From Spirochaetia bacterium (lineage in GTDB: Bacteria; Spirochaetota; Spirochaetia; Treponematales; Breznakiellaceae), in assembly GCA_025997795.1 (NCBI GenBank), contig BNVB01000039.1, positions 1 through 22,403 on the forward strand: 22,403 bases of DNA, in the 5' to 3' direction. Of this stretch, positions 20,905 through 22,403 are shown piece after piece. The notes below the pieces were generated by a model. It saw only the letters and a list, made by a program, of their open reading frames with translations, did not search any database and was not told the DNA's origin. The stretch's first letter is position 1, and every line of letters starts with the position of its first letter. Made by a program: the position numbers and the translations under genes.

Positions 20905-22001
20905 TGAAAAAACCAACAAAACTTCCCGCCCCGCTCCGCAGCCTTGTCACATCCCTCTACGGTCTTAAAAACCGCGCTCCCCTCCCTGTTTTTATTTTTC
21001 GCCGTTTTTGTACCATGGCGATAATGCTGCTCCTGCTGGGGTTTGCAGTCTTTGGCCTTATGGAACTGGCTCCCGGTGACATTGTAAGTCAAGTAATGAT
21101 GCAGCAGCTTATGAGCAGCGCCGAGGGCCGTGCCCAGGCAGTCCAGCGGGATGTATCCGGCGAATGGGCGGAGGCCCAGCGGCAGGAGCTGGGGCTGGAT
21201 CAGCCTTTTTATGTGCAGTACTTCCGCTGGCTTAAACAGGTAGTGGTTCACCAGGATTTAGGACTTAGTCTTATCTCCCGTGCGCCGGTATCGTTTTTGC
21301 TGCGTTCCCGGCTCCTTAATTCGGTAGTGCTTAACCTTATCTCCCTGGTTTTAATCACGGTTTTTTCGTTCCTTTTAGGTGTGTACTTTTCTTCCAAGGC
21401 GGGTACCGGGGCGGATATTGCTATCACCTTTTTTGCCCTTTTCCTTCATGCCTTTCCGGGAATACTGCTCTTGATTCTGCTCCAGCTTTTTGCATCCCTT
21501 ACGGGACTTTTTCCGGTAACGGCCTATCCGCTGTTTCCTTTTTCCGATTCGCCGGGCCGTTTTGTTTTTTCCTACGCTCACCATGTGTTTCTGCCCCTGC
21601 TCGCGGCTTTCCTGGGGGGAATCGGCGGTACCCTGCGGATGATCCGGGCCACCATGCTCGATCAGCTTGGACAGCCCTACATCACGGCGCTGCGGAGCCG
21701 GGGCATCGCCGAATGGCGGATTTATCTAAACCATGCGTTCAGAAATACCCTCAATCCCTACATTACCGGCAGCGCCAATCTCCTGGCCGGTCTTTTTTCC
21801 GGTTCCCTGATCCTGGAAATTATTTTTGCCTATCCTGGCGTGGGCCGCCTTATGTACGAGGCGGTAATGCAGGAGGATGTAAACCTGGTGCTTTCCAACC
21901 TTATGTTTATTTCGTTCCTGGTGCTTTTGGGAATGTTGATTAGTGATATTTGCCTGACTCTGGTGGATCCCCGGATCCGCTATGGAAAGGAGGGGCGGTG
22001 A
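20904..22001 (+). CDS. Peptide ABC transporter permease, DppB/OppB type
   Basis: A 365-aa inner-membrane permease. It opens with 'FIFRRFCTMAIMLLLLGFAV' and 'ELAPGD' as in OppB/DppB. A periplasmic loop follows (about 60-135, with 'ELGLDQPFYVQYFRWLKQVV' and 'DLGLSL'), then five more hydrophobic segments. The ATPase-contact loop is 'YITALRSRGIAEWRIYLNHA' (260-279), followed by 'RNTLNPYITG'. The C-terminus 'DICLTLVDPRIRYG' is typical. I prefer ATG 20904, 5 nt after GAGG (20895-20898) and overlapping the binding-protein stop; a GTG at 20901 is also in frame. Its stop overlaps the next permease's GTG by 4 nt, so the transporter genes are translationally coupled. Confidence 0.88.
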   Translation: MKKPTKLPAPLRSLVTSLYGLKNRAPLPVFIFRRFCTMAIMLLLLGFAVFGLMELAPGDIVSQVMMQQLMSSAEGRAQAVQRDVSGEWAEAQRQELGLDQPFYVQYFRWLKQVVVHQDLGLSLISRAPVSFLLRSRLLNSVVLNLISLVLITVFSFLLGVYFSSKAGTGADIAITFFALFLHAFPGILLLILLQLFASLTGLFPVTAYPLFPFSDSPGRFVFSYAHHVFLPLLAAFLGGIGGTLRMIRATMLDQLGQPYITALRSRGIAEWRIYLNHAFRNTLNPYITGSANLLAGLFSGSLILEIIFAYPGVGRLMYEAVMQEDVNLVLSNLMFISFLVLLGMLISDICLTLVDPRIRYGKEGR

Positions 22002-22403
22002 AACGCTTTTTCCGTTATCTCCGCAGCCGTCCCCTGGGCATGGCTTCTCTTGTTGTGCTGGCGCTGCTTTACCTCGTAATGATCTTTGCCGAATTCATCG
22101 CACCCTACGGCGCCAATACTTCGTTTCCGGAACAAAGCTATCACCCGCCGAATCTCCGTTTCTATGGTGGAAAAATCCAGGCCCAGCACGATGCCGTGAT
22201 CAATACGGTAAACTGGAAATATGCCCGTATCCGGGGGGAATATACGCCAATCCGTTTTCTTGGCCGGGGAGAACCCTACAAACTGTGGGGAATCATCCCC
22301 ATGGAACGGCACTTGTTTACCACAGGACCTTCGGACACCACGGATGCAGACAGCGGGGAAACGGCCGGCGTCTATCCGGTTTTTATTATGGGAGCGGATC
22401 ACC
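21998..22403 (+). CDS. Peptide ABC transporter permease, DppC/OppC type (partial)
   Basis: The first 135 codons of the second permease, running off the window. It starts at GTG 21998 after AAGGAGG, overlapping the previous stop (GTGA). The start 'VKRFFRYLRSRPLGMASLVV' and 'LALLYLVMIFAEFIAPYGAN' gives the usual basic N-terminus and first membrane helix of OppC-type proteins. A long periplasmic insert follows ('WKYARIRGEYTPIRFLGRGE', 'PYKLWGIIPMERHLF'), and then 'YPVFIMGADH', which normally leads into 'GRDVxSRLxxG'. The extended first periplasmic loop resembles the longer DppC-like permeases. ATPase subunits presumably follow beyond 22403. Confidence 0.85.
   Translation, partial: MKRFFRYLRSRPLGMASLVVLALLYLVMIFAEFIAPYGANTSFPEQSYHPPNLRFYGGKIQAQHDAVINTVNWKYARIRGEYTPIRFLGRGEPYKLWGIIPMERHLFTTGPSDTTDADSGETAGVYPVFIMGADH

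Noticed and set aside
19336..20919. 527-codon open frame on the minus strand
   Set aside because: It lies wholly opposite the peptide-binding lipoprotein gene, which has clear family motifs and a lipobox. The frame is open because of codon bias and its translation resembles no protein.

Overview
The window reads as a chromosomal segment of a spirochaete, most likely a Treponema of the termite-gut type. This is an inference from protein style, not a database match. It rests on moderate GC, a Cache/HAMP chemoreceptor, TPR/NHL and FecR-like envelope proteins, a remnant of a glycine-rich 'GNT..GGxVYxxNG' surface-repeat protein, and many multi-copy repeats.

Layout. (1) 1-376: non-coding DNA with a long imperfect inverted repeat, then a strong promoter with an overlapping palindrome. 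(2) 377-3336 (+): an AT-rich mazEF toxin-antitoxin pair fused by a 4-nt overlap to a cysteine desulfurase gene, followed by thiI. Together the last two form a sulfur-transfer pair for tRNA 4-thiouridine and possibly thiamine. (3) 3323-10269 (-): an operon of a galactokinase-like GHMP kinase, a TPR protein, a secreted TPR/NHL/VWA-like protein and a chemoreceptor. The chemoreceptor's whole signalling hairpin is duplicated in tandem as an apparently exact 819-bp (273-codon, 39-heptad) repeat. (4) 10475-11234 (+): a secreted FecR-domain protein bracketed by a 21-bp repeat. (5) 11215-14425: a scarred, plastic zone. It holds a surface-protein remnant, two directly repeated 711-bp units, a BtpA-family gene, and a chimeric pseudogene joining the start of an M29 aminopeptidase to the end of acetate kinase. 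Each 711-bp unit carries a small PD-(D/E)xK nuclease-like gene and, running into its 3' end from the other strand, a complete promoter, structured RNA and terminator. (6) 14539-15432 (+): an Rpn-type recombination-promoting nuclease. (7) 15483-18809 (+): a TPP riboswitch-controlled operon of a thiamine-binding protein and a ThiXYZ-type ABC transporter, in which three genes carry in-frame insertions of palindromic repeat DNA. (8) 18873-22403 (+): an unlisted 41-aa membrane peptide and an oligopeptide/dipeptide ABC transporter (lipoprotein, first permease, start of second permease) running off the window.

The observations most worth following up are the duplicated chemoreceptor signalling domain, the nuclease/antisense-RNA unit conserved in both 711-bp copies, and the in-frame palindromic repeats in the thiamine transport genes, which resemble the protein-coding palindromic elements known from Rickettsia.
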